A DNA stretch of 64,000 bases from Stenotrophomonas raiganjensis (SeqCode) (GCF_030658505.1 NZ_JAUTXR010000184.1:1-64000), one strand, 5' to 3'; shown: positions 10,069-22,947, counted from the stretch's first letter. A program made the numbers and translations. Notes: generated by a model not told the origin, from the sequence alone.

Positions 10069-10767
10069 TCAGCCGGCGCGGCGGGAAAGTACGAATTCGA
10101 ACCGGTCCAGATCGGCCGGGGTGGTGACCTTGAAGTTGTCCTCGCTGCCTTCCACCAGCAGCGGGCGCTGGCCCTGGCGCTCCATGGCCATCGCCTCGTC
10201 GGTGACATCAACACCGGCGGCAGCGGCGTCGGACAGCGCGCGGCTGAGCTGGTGGCGGCGGAACAGCTGCGGGGTCAGTGCACGCCAGAGGCGCTCGCGC
10301 GGCTCGGTGCCATCGATGCCACCGTCGTCGCCTGCACGCTTGAGCGTGTCACGTACCGGTGCGGCCAGGATCGCCCCCACCGGATCGGTACGACCGACTT
10401 CAAGCAGGCGGCCGAGATCGGCCGGCGACAGGTTCGGCCGCGCGGCATCGTGGACCAGTACGAACTCATCAGCGCGCACCGTCTCCGGCAGCGCCTGCAG
10501 GCCAGCCAGCACCGAAGCGGCACGGGTGGCGCCACCGATGCAGGTCAGCACCGGCTTGCCCGCCCACTCGCTCCAGCCCGGCCAGTCGGCGTCGTCCTGG
10601 CCGATCACCACCATCGCCCCGGCCACGGCCGGGTGCGCCAGCAGGGCGTCCAGGGTATGGGCAAGCAGGATCTGCCCACCTGCCTGCAGGTACTGCTTGG
10701 GCAACGGCGCACCAAAGCGGGCACCACGGCCCGCGGCCGGAACCACGACCCAGATCGCCGCGCTCAT
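10069..10767 (-). CDS. ispD: 2-C-methyl-D-erythritol 4-phosphate cytidylyltransferase
   Basis: Transfers CMP to MEP in the isoprenoid precursor pathway. The 232-aa protein has the nucleotidyltransferase P-loop [20 protein letters not shown] (about 7-26), VHDAARP (about 108-114) and a C-terminal [20 protein letters not shown] stretch typical of IspD. The start overlaps ftsB by four bases, giving the well-known ftsB-ispD-ispF order. Confidence 0.96.
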   Translation of the reverse strand: MSAAIWVVVPAAGRGARFGAPLPKQYLQAGGQILLAHTLDALLAHPAVAGAMVVIGQDDADWPGWSEWAGKPVLTCIGGATRAASVLAGLQALPETVRADEFVLVHDAARPNLSPADLGRLLEVGRTDPVGAILAAPVRDTLKRAGDDGGIDGTEPRERLWRALTPQLFRRHQLSRALSDAAAAGVDVTDEAMAMERQGQRPLLVEGSEDNFKVTTPADLDRFEFVLSRRAG

Positions 10768-11117
10768 GGCACGTCCGCCGGGTGTTCGCCAGCCTGGGCG
10801 TTGACGCCGGCAGCAGGCTGCGCCGGAGGGACCGGCGCATCCTCGACCACGCGATAGAACTTCTCGCCGGGCTTGATCATGCCCAGCTCGCTGCGCGCAC
10901 GTTCTTCGATGGCGGACTGGCCTTCCTTGAGGTCCTTCACTTCGGCAGCAAGCGCGTCGTTGCGCTGCTGCAGGCCCTCATTGTCCCGCTCCTGGTTGGC
11001 GACCTGGGCTTCGAGCATCATCACTTCCCCCGAATTGCCCGGGCCGAACCAGAAGCGGTACTGCAGCCAGCCCAGCAGCAGGGCCAGCACCAGCAGCATC
11101 CAGCGCCAGTCGCGCAT
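10764..11117 (-). CDS. ftsB: Cell division protein FtsB
   Basis: Bitopic divisome protein that forms the FtsQLB complex. The 117-aa sequence has one N-terminal membrane helix (about 4-21, [18 protein letters not shown]) followed by a periplasmic coiled coil (about 30-75, with heptad-like [23 protein letters not shown]) and the family motif [15 protein letters not shown] (about 71-85). A proline/alanine-rich tail follows. It lies between eno and ispD, the standard location, five bases after eno. Confidence 0.94.
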   Translation of the reverse strand: MRDWRWMLLVLALLLGWLQYRFWFGPGNSGEVMMLEAQVANQERDNEGLQQRNDALAAEVKDLKEGQSAIEERARSELGMIKPGEKFYRVVEDAPVPPAQPAAGVNAQAGEHPADVP

Positions 11118-11121
11118 CGGC

Positions 11122-12510
<1,389 letters not shown>

Positions 12511-12840
12511 TCAGCCCCAGCTGGACCCGATCACGATCAGGACCATCGACACCAGCATCACCAGCAACGCGCCAGCGATCGCCGCCCAGATGGGCCCACG
12601 CCGCCGTCGCCAGGCCAGCACCATCGCCACCAGGCTGCCCAGGAAGGACAGCACCATCGTGACCAGCGCGCCCAGCACCCACCACTGCGTGGACTGCACG
12701 CCGCTGTCGCCGTCCCCCGGCGGCCGGAAACCGGACGTGAAGGCCAGCACGCCCACCACCAGGGCAACCCAGGTCAACGCGGAAAGCGCCAGCGCAATCA
12801 GGCCCCACGGCCAGCCGCGCGTCGATGTGGTCGTATTCAT
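12511..12840 (-). CDS. Small membrane protein, paralogue of its upstream neighbour
   Basis: This 109-aa protein has three hydrophobic segments (about 12-34, 54-75 and 86-107) and [11 protein letters not shown] near the N-terminus, repeated in the neighbouring gene ([11 protein letters not shown]), as is RPPGDGDS in the first external loop. I recognise no functional family. The start at 12840 overlaps the stop of the upstream gene by one base (TGATG). Both lie between kdsA and eno and are probably co-transcribed with them. They look like a tandem duplication. Confidence 0.75.
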   Translation of the reverse strand: MNTTTSTRGWPWGLIALALSALTWVALVVGVLAFTSGFRPPGDGDSGVQSTQWWVLGALVTMVLSFLGSLVAMVLAWRRRRGPIWAAIAGALLVMLVSMVLIVIGSSWG

Positions 12841-13187
12841 CAAAGCACCCCGTAGAACAGGGCGCCGAGCCACAGCGAGAGCAGGATGATCGCCAGGCCC
12901 GCCATCACCTTGCCGCGATCCAGCCGCCACGCCAGTACGGCGGAGACGACGCATCCCACGGCAACCAGCAGCTCCCCGGCCAGCAGCGCCATGAAGTACG
13001 CGCGCAGATTGAGCGCGCTGTCACCATCACCCGGCGGCCGCATGGACGCCGCGCCGATCAGCGCCAGCCCGAACATGCCCAGGGTGAACAGCACGGCCAG
13101 GCCCAGTGCAATCAGGCCCCACGGCCACTGTTTCCAGTGCCGGCGCCGGCGCTGGGCTTCCAGCGCCAGCCACGGGTCACGACTCAC
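12840..13187 (-). CDS. Small membrane protein, 115 aa, between kdsA and eno
   Basis: An N-terminal cytoplasmic stretch with basic residues ([10 protein letters not shown]) is followed by three hydrophobic helices (about 22-47, 63-86 and 95-114). The motif [11 protein letters not shown] after the first helix and WPWGLIAL before it are shared with the next gene, indicating duplication and divergence. The start overlaps the kdsA stop by four bases, so translation is coupled to kdsA. No function can be assigned. Confidence 0.78.
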   Translation of the reverse strand: MSRDPWLALEAQRRRRHWKQWPWGLIALGLAVLFTLGMFGLALIGAASMRPPGDGDSALNLRAYFMALLAGELLVAVGCVVSAVLAWRLDRGKVMAGLAIILLSLWLGALFYGVL

Positions 13188-14014
13188 GCGAAGCGCGAGA
13201 AGCCATGCTTCTTGGTCACTGCGTCAAGCTCCATCAGGGTCTCGAGCAGGGCTTCCATCTGGTCCAGCGGCCACGCATTGGGGCCATCGGACAGGGCCTT
13301 GGACGGGTCCGGATGGGTTTCGGCGAACAGGCCGGAGATGCCCACCGCCACGGCAGCACGCGCCAGCACCGGCACGTGCTCGCGCTGGCCACCGGAACTG
13401 GTGCCCTGCCCGCCCGGCAGCTGCACCGAATGGGTGGCATCGAATACCACCGGGCAACCGGTCTCGCGCATCACCGCCAGCGAACGCATGTCGCTGACCA
13501 GGTTGTTGTAGCCGAAGCTGGCACCGCGCTCGCAGACCATGATCTGCTCGTTGCCGGTGGCCTTGGCCTTCTCCACGACCGGCTTCATGTCCCACGGCGC
13601 CAGGAACTGGCCCTTCTTGATGTTGACCGGCTTGCCGGCCGAGCACACCTTGCGGATGAAGTCGGTCTGGCGGACCAGGAACGCCGGCGTCTGCAGCACA
13701 TCCACCACCGAGGCCACTTCATCCATCGGGGTGTATTCGTGGACGTCGGTCAGCACCGGCACGCCGATCTGCTTCTTGACCTCGGCCAGGACCTTCAGGC
13801 CCTCTTCCATGCCAGGGCCGCGGAACGCGGTGCCCGAAGTGCGGTTGGCCTTGTCGAAGCTGGACTTGAAGATGAAGTTGACGCCGAGCCTGTCGGTGAT
13901 CTCCTTCAGCTTGCCGGCGGTATCGAGCTGCAGCTGCATCGACTCGATCACGCAGGGGCCGGCGATCAGGAACAGGGGCTGGTCCAGCCCGACCTCGAAT
14001 CCACACAGTTTCAT
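13184..14014 (-). CDS. kdsA: 3-deoxy-8-phosphooctulonate synthase
   Basis: Condenses arabinose 5-phosphate with phosphoenolpyruvate to Kdo-8-phosphate for lipopolysaccharide inner core. The 276-aa protein beginning [20 protein letters not shown] contains IAGPCVIES (about 17-25), [11 protein letters not shown] (about 48-58), DVHEY and FVLVRQTDF-like residues, and the C-terminal [16 protein letters not shown]. The start at 14014 fits the family better than the longer open frame. It follows pyrG by 90 bases; pyrG-kdsA-eno is conserved in gammaproteobacteria. Confidence 0.97.
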   Translation of the reverse strand: MKLCGFEVGLDQPLFLIAGPCVIESMQLQLDTAGKLKEITDRLGVNFIFKSSFDKANRTSGTAFRGPGMEEGLKVLAEVKKQIGVPVLTDVHEYTPMDEVASVVDVLQTPAFLVRQTDFIRKVCSAGKPVNIKKGQFLAPWDMKPVVEKAKATGNEQIMVCERGASFGYNNLVSDMRSLAVMRETGCPVVFDATHSVQLPGGQGTSSGGQREHVPVLARAAVAVGISGLFAETHPDPSKALSDGPNAWPLDQMEALLETLMELDAVTKKHGFSRFA

Positions 14015-14103
14015 GGCGTTTCCTTGTTGTCCGCAGCACCGGCCGGGCCGGTGCGCTGGGGGTTGAAGCAAGCAGGATGGGGGCCGAAACCCCCATTCAC
14101 AAG

Positions 14104-16093
<1,990 letters not shown>

Positions 16094-16098
<5 letters not shown>

Positions 16099-16122
16099 AG
16101 AAACGCCCCGCTGGGCGGGGCG
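16094..16122 (-). terminator. Rho-independent terminator of the 77-aa secreted protein gene
   Basis: On the minus strand CGCCCCG-CCCAG-CGGGGCG is followed directly by TTTCTTTTGGGG. It lies about 47 bases past the stop codon of the gene at 16169-16402. Confidence 0.85.
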
Positions 16123-16168
16123 TCGGGGGGCGAATCCCTTGCAGCAAGGGCTTCAGAGGGTGGAAGCG

Positions 16169-16402
16169 TTACTTCTTCTTCCTCGCCTCTTCTTCCTCTT
16201 CCTGCTGCGGGGCCGGCTGGCCCTGCGCCTTCATTTCGGCATTGGCCTGGGCGCGGCGCTTGGCCTTGGCATCGGCTTCGGCCTGCGCCTTGTCGGCCTG
16301 GCCACCCTGCTGCGGGGCCGGCTGGCCGGCGTTCTGCGCCACCACCAGCGGCACTGCAACGGCGGCAGCGGCCAGGATCGCAATGGTCAGCAACTTCTTC
16401 AT
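16169..16402 (-). CDS. Small secreted charged protein, 77 aa
   Basis: A clear signal peptide (MKKLLTIAILAAAAVAVPLVVA, shown in part as basic start, hydrophobic core and A-Q-N cleavage region near residue 22) precedes a low-complexity mature part rich in Gln, Ala, Lys and Glu: PAPQQ occurs twice, and the tail is EEEEEARKKK. The middle could be helical (KAQAEADAKAKRRAQANAEM). No family recognised. A strong terminator follows, so it is a single-gene unit; a periplasmic or secreted role is inferred only from the signal. Confidence 0.75.
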   Translation of the reverse strand: MKKLLTIAILAAAAVAVPLVVAQNAGQPAPQQGGQADKAQAEADAKAKRRAQANAEMKAQGQPAPQQEEEEEARKKK

Positions 16403-16574
16403 GAGGTCCTCCTCGCGGTATGGCTTGGATGTTTCGACCCAACGGGGGTCGCCGGCGTTCAGATTCCAGCGGCTCCCATTTTACCCCCTCCCCGCCGCCG
16501 AGGCTGAACCGCAGGCGTGCAAATTCGCCGCACAGACCGCACACTTGCGCGTCGCTCCGCGCTTTAGAAGATAG

Positions 16575-18464
16575 ATGAACGCCCGCTATAACGCCGCCGA
16601 TATTGAAGTCCTGTCCGGCCTTGACCCGGTCAAGCGCCGTCCCGGCATGTATACCGACACCGCGCGCCCGAACCACCTGGCGCAGGAAGTGATCGACAAC
16701 TCGGTGGACGAGGCCCTCGCCGGCCACGCCCGCTCGATCGAGATCACCCTGTACAAGGATGGCAGCGTGGAGGTCAGCGATGACGGCCGCGGCATGCCGG
16801 TGGACATCCACCCGGAAGAGAAGATCCCGGGTGTCGAGCTGATCCTCACCCGCCTGCATGCGGGCGGCAAGTTCAGCAACAACAACTACACCTTCTCCGG
16901 CGGCCTGCACGGCGTCGGCGTCAGCGTGGTCAACGCGCTGTCGACCCTGGTGGAAGTGCACATCAAGCGCGAAGGTGCCGAACACCGCATCACCTTCCGC
17001 AACGGCGACCGCGCCACCCCGCTGGAAGTGGTCGGCACCGTCGGCAAGAAGAACACCGGCACCCGCGTGCGCTTCTGGCCGGACCCGAAGTACTTCGATA
17101 CGCCGAAGTTCGCGGTGCGCGCGCTCAAGCACCTGCTGCGCGCCAAGGCCGTGCTGTGCCCGGGCCTGACCGTCAAGCTGACCGACGAAGCCACCGGCGA
17201 AGTCGATACCTGGCACTACGAAGACGGCCTGCGCGATTACCTGAAGCTGGAACTGGGCGAGCGCGAATCGCTGCCGGCCGACCTGTTCGTCGGCAACCTG
17301 AAGAAGGACACCGAGGTGGTGGACTGGGCCGTGGCCTGGCTGCCGGAAGGTGAACTGGTACAGGAAAGCTACGTCAACCTGATTCCCACCGCCCAGCACG
17401 GCACCCACGTCAACGGCCTGCGTACCGGCCTGACCGAGGCGCTGCGCGAGTTCTGCGACTTCCGCAACCTGCTGCCGCGCGGCGTCAAGCTGGCCCCGGA
17501 AGACGTATGGGACCGCGTCTCGTTCGTGCTGTCGCTGAAGATGACCGACCCGCAGTTCAGCGGCCAGACCAAGGAACGCCTGTCCTCGCGCCAGGCGGCC
17601 GGTTTCGTTGAAGGTGCCGCCCACGATGCCTTCAGCCTGCTGTTGAACCAGAACGTCGAGCTGGGCGAGAAAATCGCGCAGATCGCCATCGAGCGCGCCA
17701 GCGCACGCCTGAAGACCGAGAAGCTGGTCGTCCGCAAGAAGGTCACCCAGGGACCGGCCCTGCCCGGCAAGCTGGCCGACTGCATCAGCCAGGACCTGTC
17801 GCGCACCGAGCTGTTCCTGGTGGAAGGTGACTCGGCAGGCGGCAGCGCCAAGCAGGCCCGCGACAAGGACTTCCAGGCGATCATGCCGCTGCGCGGCAAG
17901 ATCCTGAACACCTGGGAAGTCTCGTCCAACAGCGTGCTGGCCTCGGAAGAAGTGCACAACCTGGCCATCGCGATCGGCTGCGACCCGGGCAAGGACGACA
18001 TCAGCGGCCTGCGCTACGGCAAGGTCATCATCCTGGCCGACGCGGACTCCGACGGCCTGCACATCGCAACGCTGCTGACCGCACTGTTCCTGAAGCACTT
18101 CCCGGCGCTGGTCGATGCCGGCCACGTGTTCGTGGCGATGCCGCCGCTGTTCCGCATCGACGTGGGCAAGCAGGTGTTCTACGCCCTGGACGAGGAAGAA
18201 AAGCGCTCGATGCTGGACAAGATCGAACGCGAGAAGATCAAGGGCGCCATCAACGTGACCCGCTTCAAGGGCCTGGGCGAGATGAACCCGCCGCAGCTGC
18301 GTGAATCGACCATCCACCCGGATACGCGCCGCCTGGTGCAGCTGACCGTGGACGATCGCGAACAGACAAGCTCGCTGATGGACATGCTGCTGGCCAAGAA
18401 GCGCGCCTCCGACCGCAAGGGCTGGCTGGAGTCGAAGGGCGACCTGGCGTCGCTGGAAGTCTGA
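16575..18464 (+). CDS. parE: DNA topoisomerase IV subunit B
   Basis: ATPase subunit of topoisomerase IV, which decatenates daughter chromosomes. The 629-aa protein has the GHKL ATPase motifs (EVIDNSVDEALAG about 37-49, SDDGRGMPVDIH about 68-79, GGLHGVGVSVVNALS about 108-122), the transducer domain, and a TOPRIM domain with EGDSAGGSAKQARDKDFQA (about 416-434) and ADADSDGLHI. SAKQARDKDFQAIMPLRGKILN is the ParE rather than GyrB version. It is the first gene rightward of the divergent small secreted gene. Confidence 0.97.
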   Translation: MNARYNAADIEVLSGLDPVKRRPGMYTDTARPNHLAQEVIDNSVDEALAGHARSIEITLYKDGSVEVSDDGRGMPVDIHPEEKIPGVELILTRLHAGGKFSNNNYTFSGGLHGVGVSVVNALSTLVEVHIKREGAEHRITFRNGDRATPLEVVGTVGKKNTGTRVRFWPDPKYFDTPKFAVRALKHLLRAKAVLCPGLTVKLTDEATGEVDTWHYEDGLRDYLKLELGERESLPADLFVGNLKKDTEVVDWAVAWLPEGELVQESYVNLIPTAQHGTHVNGLRTGLTEALREFCDFRNLLPRGVKLAPEDVWDRVSFVLSLKMTDPQFSGQTKERLSSRQAAGFVEGAAHDAFSLLLNQNVELGEKIAQIAIERASARLKTEKLVVRKKVTQGPALPGKLADCISQDLSRTELFLVEGDSAGGSAKQARDKDFQAIMPLRGKILNTWEVSSNSVLASEEVHNLAIAIGCDPGKDDISGLRYGKVIILADADSDGLHIATLLTALFLKHFPALVDAGHVFVAMPPLFRIDVGKQVFYALDEEEKRSMLDKIEREKIKGAINVTRFKGLGEMNPPQLRESTIHPDTRRLVQLTVDDREQTSSLMDMLLAKKRASDRKGWLESKGDLASLEV

Positions 18465-18480
18465 CGCCCGCAGCCCTCCT

Positions 18481-18549
18481 GTAGAGCCGAGCCCACGCTC
18501 GGCTGCATTCCGCGCCGTGCCAGGCAGCCGAGCATCGGCTCGGCTCTAC
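18481..18549. repeat. SMAG repeat dimer
   Basis: Two GTAG-tipped stem-loops in inverted orientation: GTAGAGCCGAGCccacGCTCGGCT and AGCCGAGCatcgGCTCGGCTCTAC, about 20 bases apart. This matches the SMAG family abundant in S. maltophilia. It lies directly after parE and may stabilise or terminate its transcript. Confidence 0.85.
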
Positions 18550-18602
18550 AGAGATCCCGCCCCCATCGGCAAACCCCGCGGCGCCATAATGCGCGTCCAT
18601 CC

Positions 18603-19196
18603 GTGTGGACCATCGTATTGGCCAGCCACTCGCTGCTGTTTCCCGGCCTGCCGCTGCACAGCGCGCGGCTGGTCCTGAGCCCGATCCGGCGTGACGACAG
18701 CGCCGCATTGTTCACGCTGCAATCCAATCCGGACGTGATGCGCTGGTGGAACCACCCGGCCTGGACCCGCCAGGCCGAAGCGCGCGAGCAGATCGACGAC
18801 GACCTCGCCGCCCACGCCATCGGCACCCAACTGAAGCTGGCCGTGCGTGAATCGCTGGAGGGCCCACTGCTGGGCATCTGCGTGGTGTTCGCGATTGATC
18901 GCGACGCCTCGCGTGCCGAGATCGGCTACCTGCTTGCACCCGATCGCCAGGGCCAGGGCTACATGCACGAAGCCCTGCAGCAGATGCTGGCCTATCTTTT
19001 CGGCACCCTGCACCTGCATCGCATCGAGGCCGAGATCGACCCGCGCAATGTGCCGTCGGCACGCGTGCTTGACCGCCTTGGTTTCCATCGCGAGGGCGTG
19101 CTGCGCCAGCGCTGGCGCATCCAGGGCGAACTGTCGGACTCGGCCGTCTACGGCCTGCTGGCCGATGACGAAGGAGCCACCACCCTGCGCGCTTGA
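18603..19196 (+). CDS. GNAT family N-acetyltransferase (RimJ/RimL type)
   Basis: The 197-aa protein matches the RimJ/RimL-like acetyltransferase pattern: LHSARLVLSPIRRDD near the N-terminus, IGYLLAPDRQGQGYMHEAL (about 118-136), where acetyl-CoA binding RQGQGY lies, then HRIEAEIDPRNVPSARVLDRLGF (shown in part, about 140-162) and a final GELSDSAVYGLL. These enzymes acetylate ribosomal or other N-termini or small molecules; the substrate is unknown. The first codon is GTG; a TTG further in is possible. Confidence 0.85.
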   Translation: MWTIVLASHSLLFPGLPLHSARLVLSPIRRDDSAALFTLQSNPDVMRWWNHPAWTRQAEAREQIDDDLAAHAIGTQLKLAVRESLEGPLLGICVVFAIDRDASRAEIGYLLAPDRQGQGYMHEALQQMLAYLFGTLHLHRIEAEIDPRNVPSARVLDRLGFHREGVLRQRWRIQGELSDSAVYGLLADDEGATTLRA

Positions 19197-19305
19197 CCCA
19201 ATCTGGCCACAAGCCGCTGCAGCACGTGGCCATGCCTTTGGACACATACGGCGCGGCCCCCACCGACCTAGCATCGGAATCCCCTTCCGCTGCCGATACG
19301 GTGCC

Positions 19306-20802
19306 ATGAAGTCCCTGCTACACACTGCCGCGCTCTGCGTCGGCCTGCTCGTCGCCCCCGCCACGGTACTGGCCGCGCCCGCCGCCGACGCCAAGCCTGC
19401 CCCGAAAGACGACACGACCGAAGCACCCGCACTGCCGGCCGACGCCTCGGCGCGCCAGAGCATGCGCCTGGCCGGCCGCACGCTCGACTACACCGCCACC
19501 GTCGGCACCCTGCCGGTACGCGATGACAAGGGCAAGGTGATCGCCGATGTGGTGTTCACCGCCTACACGATGCCGGGCAAGGACCGGCCGGTGACCTTCG
19601 CGCTCAATGGCGGCCCCGGTGCCTCGTCGGTCTACCTCAACATGGGCGCGATCGGGCCCAAGGTGGTCACCTTCGGCTCGGAAGGCGACAGCGCCTCGGC
19701 ACCGGCCACCCTGCATGACAACCCGGGCACCTGGCTGGACTTCACCGACCTGGTGTTCATCGATCCGGTGGGCACCGGTTTCAGCCGCGCGCGCATTGGC
19801 GATGACGAAGCGAAGAAGCTGTTGTACAACCCCGGCGCCGACATCGAGTACCTGTCGCGCTCGATCTACGACTGGCTGCTACGCAACCAGCGCATGGCGT
19901 CCCGCAAGTACCTGACCGGCGAGAGCTACGGCGGCTACCGCGGCCCGCGCATCACCCACTTCCTGCAGACCCGGCTGGGCGTGGCGATGAACGGCCTGGT
20001 ACTCGTATCGCCGTACCTGAGCCCGACGCTGGAGGACAATGCCGACGTCTCGCCGATGGCATGGATGCAGACGCTGCCGTCGATCGCCGCCGCACACCTG
20101 GAGCGCCAGGGCAGGCTCACTGACGCGGCAATGCGCGAGGTGGTGGAGTACACCCGCGGCGACTACGCCACGGCACTGATGAAGGGCCGCAGTGACCCGC
20201 AGGCGACCGAAGCGATGCTGCGCCGGGTGACCGAGCTGACCGGGCTGGACCCGCAGTTCGTGCGCCGCGCCGGTGGTCGCCTGGAAACACAGGCCTATCT
20301 GCGCGAGGTGTTCCGCGACAAGGGCACGCTGGGCAGCCGCTACGACTCCAATGTGACCGCGTTCGATCCGTTCCCGAATGATCCGGAGCAGCGTGCCAAT
20401 GATCCGCTGCTGGACAGCATCATCGCGCCGACCACCACCGCGATGGTCGACTTCGTGACGCGCGTGGTTGGCTGGAAGGTGGATGCGCGCTATCAGGCGC
20501 TGAACTACGAGGTGAACCGGCTGTGGGACCGCAATGGCGAGCTGCGCCAGGGCGCGGTGACCCAGCTGCGCCAGGCAGTGGCGATCGACCCGCACCTGCA
20601 GGTGCTGATCGTGCACGGCTGGAATGACCTGTCGTGCCCGTTCATGGGGTCGATCCTGACCGTGGACCAGATGCCGACGATGGGCAGCAACCCGGACCGG
20701 GTGCAGGTACGCAGTTATCCGGGCGGGCACATGTTCTACAGCCGGGCTGACAGCCAGGCGGCGTTCCGGAAGGATGTGCAGGCGCTGTTCCAGCGCAATT
20801 GA
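19306..20802 (+). CDS. Secreted S10 family serine peptidase (carboxypeptidase-like)
   Basis: The 498-aa protein has a signal peptide (MKSLLHTAALCVGLLVAPAT, cleavage after VLAAPA), a proline/alanine linker, then an alpha/beta-hydrolase with the S10 pattern: FALNGGPGASSVYLNMG (about 98-114) forms the oxyanion region, TGESYGGYRGP holds the nucleophilic Ser (about 207), HGWNDLSCP the Asp region, and YPGGHMFY the His near the C-terminus. It probably trims peptides in the periplasm or outside the cell. Large S10 peptidases of this type are common in Xanthomonadaceae. Confidence 0.88.
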   Translation: MKSLLHTAALCVGLLVAPATVLAAPAADAKPAPKDDTTEAPALPADASARQSMRLAGRTLDYTATVGTLPVRDDKGKVIADVVFTAYTMPGKDRPVTFALNGGPGASSVYLNMGAIGPKVVTFGSEGDSASAPATLHDNPGTWLDFTDLVFIDPVGTGFSRARIGDDEAKKLLYNPGADIEYLSRSIYDWLLRNQRMASRKYLTGESYGGYRGPRITHFLQTRLGVAMNGLVLVSPYLSPTLEDNADVSPMAWMQTLPSIAAAHLERQGRLTDAAMREVVEYTRGDYATALMKGRSDPQATEAMLRRVTELTGLDPQFVRRAGGRLETQAYLREVFRDKGTLGSRYDSNVTAFDPFPNDPEQRANDPLLDSIIAPTTTAMVDFVTRVVGWKVDARYQALNYEVNRLWDRNGELRQGAVTQLRQAVAIDPHLQVLIVHGWNDLSCPFMGSILTVDQMPTMGSNPDRVQVRSYPGGHMFYSRADSQAAFRKDVQALFQRN

Positions 20803-20805
20803 GGG

Positions 20806-21002
20806 GTTCGGCCGGGCCTGCGGCCCGGCACCCGCTGACTGCAACGGCAACGACAACTGCAACTGCAAAAACTGGCTTCCTGAGGGCTGGCGAGGTGGGG
20901 TGGGGTTGCTGGACACGCCGTAAACCCATCCCTGGGGGCTCGATGGCGCCATCCATGGCGCCAACGGTCCTGCAACCCCACCCCACCCCGCCGCTGACAG
21001 GT
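20806..21002 (+). repeat. Composite hairpin repeat, copy B (complete)
   Basis: Begins three bases after the peptidase stop. Modules: a GCCGGGCCtgcGGCCCGGC hairpin ending CACCCGC; a CAACGGCAACGACAACTGCAACTGC tract (in two pieces); then a long hairpin with arms GGTGGGGTGGGGTTGC and GCAACCCCACCCCACC around an apex that itself pairs (GGCGCCATCCATGGCGCC). The same modules in the same order after a stop codon occur in copies A and C. Confidence 0.75.
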
Positions 21003-21095
21003 TCCTGCGGCGGATGGTGCGTGGTCGATCGTCGTCTGCTGGTAGGTGTCGACCTTGGTCCACACGATGGGTTCAGCAGCATTGTTTCTCCCATG

Positions 21096-21127
21096 AAAAA
21101 AGCCCGCCGGTAGTCGGCGGGCTTTTT
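21096..21127. terminator. Bidirectional rho-independent terminator
   Basis: AAAAAAGCCCGCCGGtagtCGGCGGGCTTTTT: a 9-base GC stem with an A-run before and a T-run after. It serves the minus-strand pit gene, ending 23 bases away, and could stop read-through from the S10 peptidase. Confidence 0.92.
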
Positions 21128-21149
21128 CGTGTGCACCTTGGCGTGGCGA

Positions 21150-22271
21150 TCAGGTCCAGCCAAACAGCTCAAACAGCTTCAGGATCAGGTAGGCACAGCC
21201 GCCTGCGGCCGGGATGGTCAGGATCCAGGCCCAGACGATGCGCTCGATCACGCCGAACTTCAGCGAACGCGGGTTCTTGGCAAAGCCTACGCCCATGATC
21301 GCGGTGGAGATGCTGTGCGTGGTCGAGACCGGCATGCCGAAATGGGCGGCCAGGGTCAGGATGGTGGCCGAGCTGGTCTCCGCGGCGAAGCCGTGGATCG
21401 GGTGCAGCTTGACCATCTTGTGGCCCAGGGTCTTGATGATCTTCCAGCCACCCGAGGCGGTACCGGCGGCCATCACCACCGCACAGGTCAGTACGATCCA
21501 CATGGCGATGCCGTCACCGGCATGCGCGTCCGGGTGCATGAAGGCCAGCCAGGACGGCAGGTCGTTCAGTGCGCCGGTGGCTTCGGCACCGATCAGGGTC
21601 ATCGCGATGATGCCCATGGTCTTCTGCGCGTCGTTGTGGCCGTGGGCGAAGCCCATGTAGGCCGCCGAGGCAATCTGCGCCTTGCCGAAGAAGGCATTGA
21701 CGATGCGCGGACGCGCCAGGCGACCGATGGCGCCACCGACCTTGGCCAGGCCGGCGATCAGCGCCCACAGCAGCACCATCACCACGATGCCGAGCAGGAA
21801 GCCGGCGATCGGCGACGTGATCATCGGCACGAACACCTTCCACAGCAGGCCCTTGTTCTGCGCCCAGCTGCCCAGCCGCTCCGACCAGATCAGCGCGTCC
21901 CAGTTGTTGTGGGCGGCCGCCAGGCCGGCGCCGCAGAGGCCACCGATCAGCGCATGCGAGGACGAGGACGGCAGGCCCTTCCACCAGGTGATCAGGTTCC
22001 AGATGATGCCGCCCAGCAGGGCGCACAGGATCACCTGCGGAGTGACCTCGACCACGTTGGTGTTGAGCAGGCCCGAGGCGATGGTCAGCGCCACCGCAGT
22101 ACCGGTCAGCGCACCGATGAGGTTCATGAAAGCGGCCAGCATCACCGCCCAGCCGGGCGAGAGCACCTTGGTCGCCACCACGGTGGCAATGGAGTTGGCG
22201 GTGTCGTGGAAGCCGTTGATGAACTCGAAGACGAGTGCGGCCAGGATCACCACCAGGACAAGGGTCAACAT
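21150..22271 (-). CDS. pit: Inorganic phosphate transporter, PiT family
   Basis: Low-affinity, proton- or cation-coupled phosphate symporter of the inner membrane. The 373-aa protein has the duplicated PiT signature: FINGFHDTANSIATVVATKVLSP (in two pieces, about 18-40) and the second GFAHGHNDAQKTMGIIAM (about 216-233), with about ten hydrophobic segments. Length is typical for the short bacterial Pit form. It lies 13 bases after a DUF47 gene, a pairing seen widely and thought to regulate Pit. A strong terminator follows. Confidence 0.95.
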   Translation of the reverse strand: MLTLVLVVILAALVFEFINGFHDTANSIATVVATKVLSPGWAVMLAAFMNLIGALTGTAVALTIASGLLNTNVVEVTPQVILCALLGGIIWNLITWWKGLPSSSSHALIGGLCGAGLAAAHNNWDALIWSERLGSWAQNKGLLWKVFVPMITSPIAGFLLGIVVMVLLWALIAGLAKVGGAIGRLARPRIVNAFFGKAQIASAAYMGFAHGHNDAQKTMGIIAMTLIGAEATGALNDLPSWLAFMHPDAHAGDGIAMWIVLTCAVVMAAGTASGGWKIIKTLGHKMVKLHPIHGFAAETSSATILTLAAHFGMPVSTTHSISTAIMGVGFAKNPRSLKFGVIERIVWAWILTIPAAGGCAYLILKLFELFGWT

Positions 22272-22284
22272 GCGGCGGCGTCCG

Positions 22285-22911
22285 TCAGCTGTTCTTCAAC
22301 ACGATCTGGTACGCCACCACGCCGGCCTCGCGGCAACGGTCGATGGCCTTCTCCAGGATCTCGAAGAATTCCTTCAGCAGGAACATCTGCAGGTTGTCCA
22401 GGCGGCCCGAATAGATGTCGCGGTACAGCTCGAGCATCAGGCGGTCGGCCTCGTTCTCCAGCGAGCGCAGCTTCTCGTTGAGCGCGGTCATCCGGTCCAG
22501 GTTCATGTGGCGCAGGTCGGCCACCATCTCCACCACCACGCCGGCGGCCTGTTCCAGCATCGCCGCGCGCGGCGCGAAGTCGATGTGCTCCAGGTGGGTC
22601 GTGGCCAGCGAATAGCGATCAGCGAACTTCTCGATCTGCTTCGGAATCTTGTACAGCGCCGAGCCCAGCGCTTCGATGTCTTCGCGCTCGATCGGGGTCA
22701 TGAAGCTGTCCACCAGCGCCTGGCTGATCTTGTCCGAGGCCGCGCGTTCGCGCAGGCGGGCCAGCTTGAAAGCGTCCAGCGCGGGCTGGCGGTCGGCCTC
22801 GCGCAGCATGGAGTGCAGCGCCTTGGCGGCGTCGGAAGCCGCGACGGCAGCCTCATCGAGCAGGGTGTAGAACTGTTTGCCGGAACCGAAAATGGTCTGC
22901 AGAGAGAACAT
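22285..22911 (-). CDS. DUF47 family protein, Pit accessory (PhoU-like fold)
   Basis: The 208-aa, all-helical, charged protein starts MFSLQTIFGSGKQFYTLLDE and contains LHSMLREADR, ALYKIPKQIEKFADRY and a C-terminal EFFEILEKAIDRCREAGVVA. These are typical of DUF47/YkaA proteins, distant PhoU homologues found with Pit. The start at 22911 fits the family N-terminus. The role is inferred: modulating phosphate uptake by the partner transporter. A PhoB-box-like sequence lies 37-54 bases upstream of the start. Confidence 0.9.
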   Translation of the reverse strand: MFSLQTIFGSGKQFYTLLDEAAVAASDAAKALHSMLREADRQPALDAFKLARLRERAASDKISQALVDSFMTPIEREDIEALGSALYKIPKQIEKFADRYSLATTHLEHIDFAPRAAMLEQAAGVVVEMVADLRHMNLDRMTALNEKLRSLENEADRLMLELYRDIYSGRLDNLQMFLLKEFFEILEKAIDRCREAGVVAYQIVLKNS

Positions 22912-22947
22912 TGAGAAACCTGTCAGCCGTCGCGGGAAGGACGGCAC

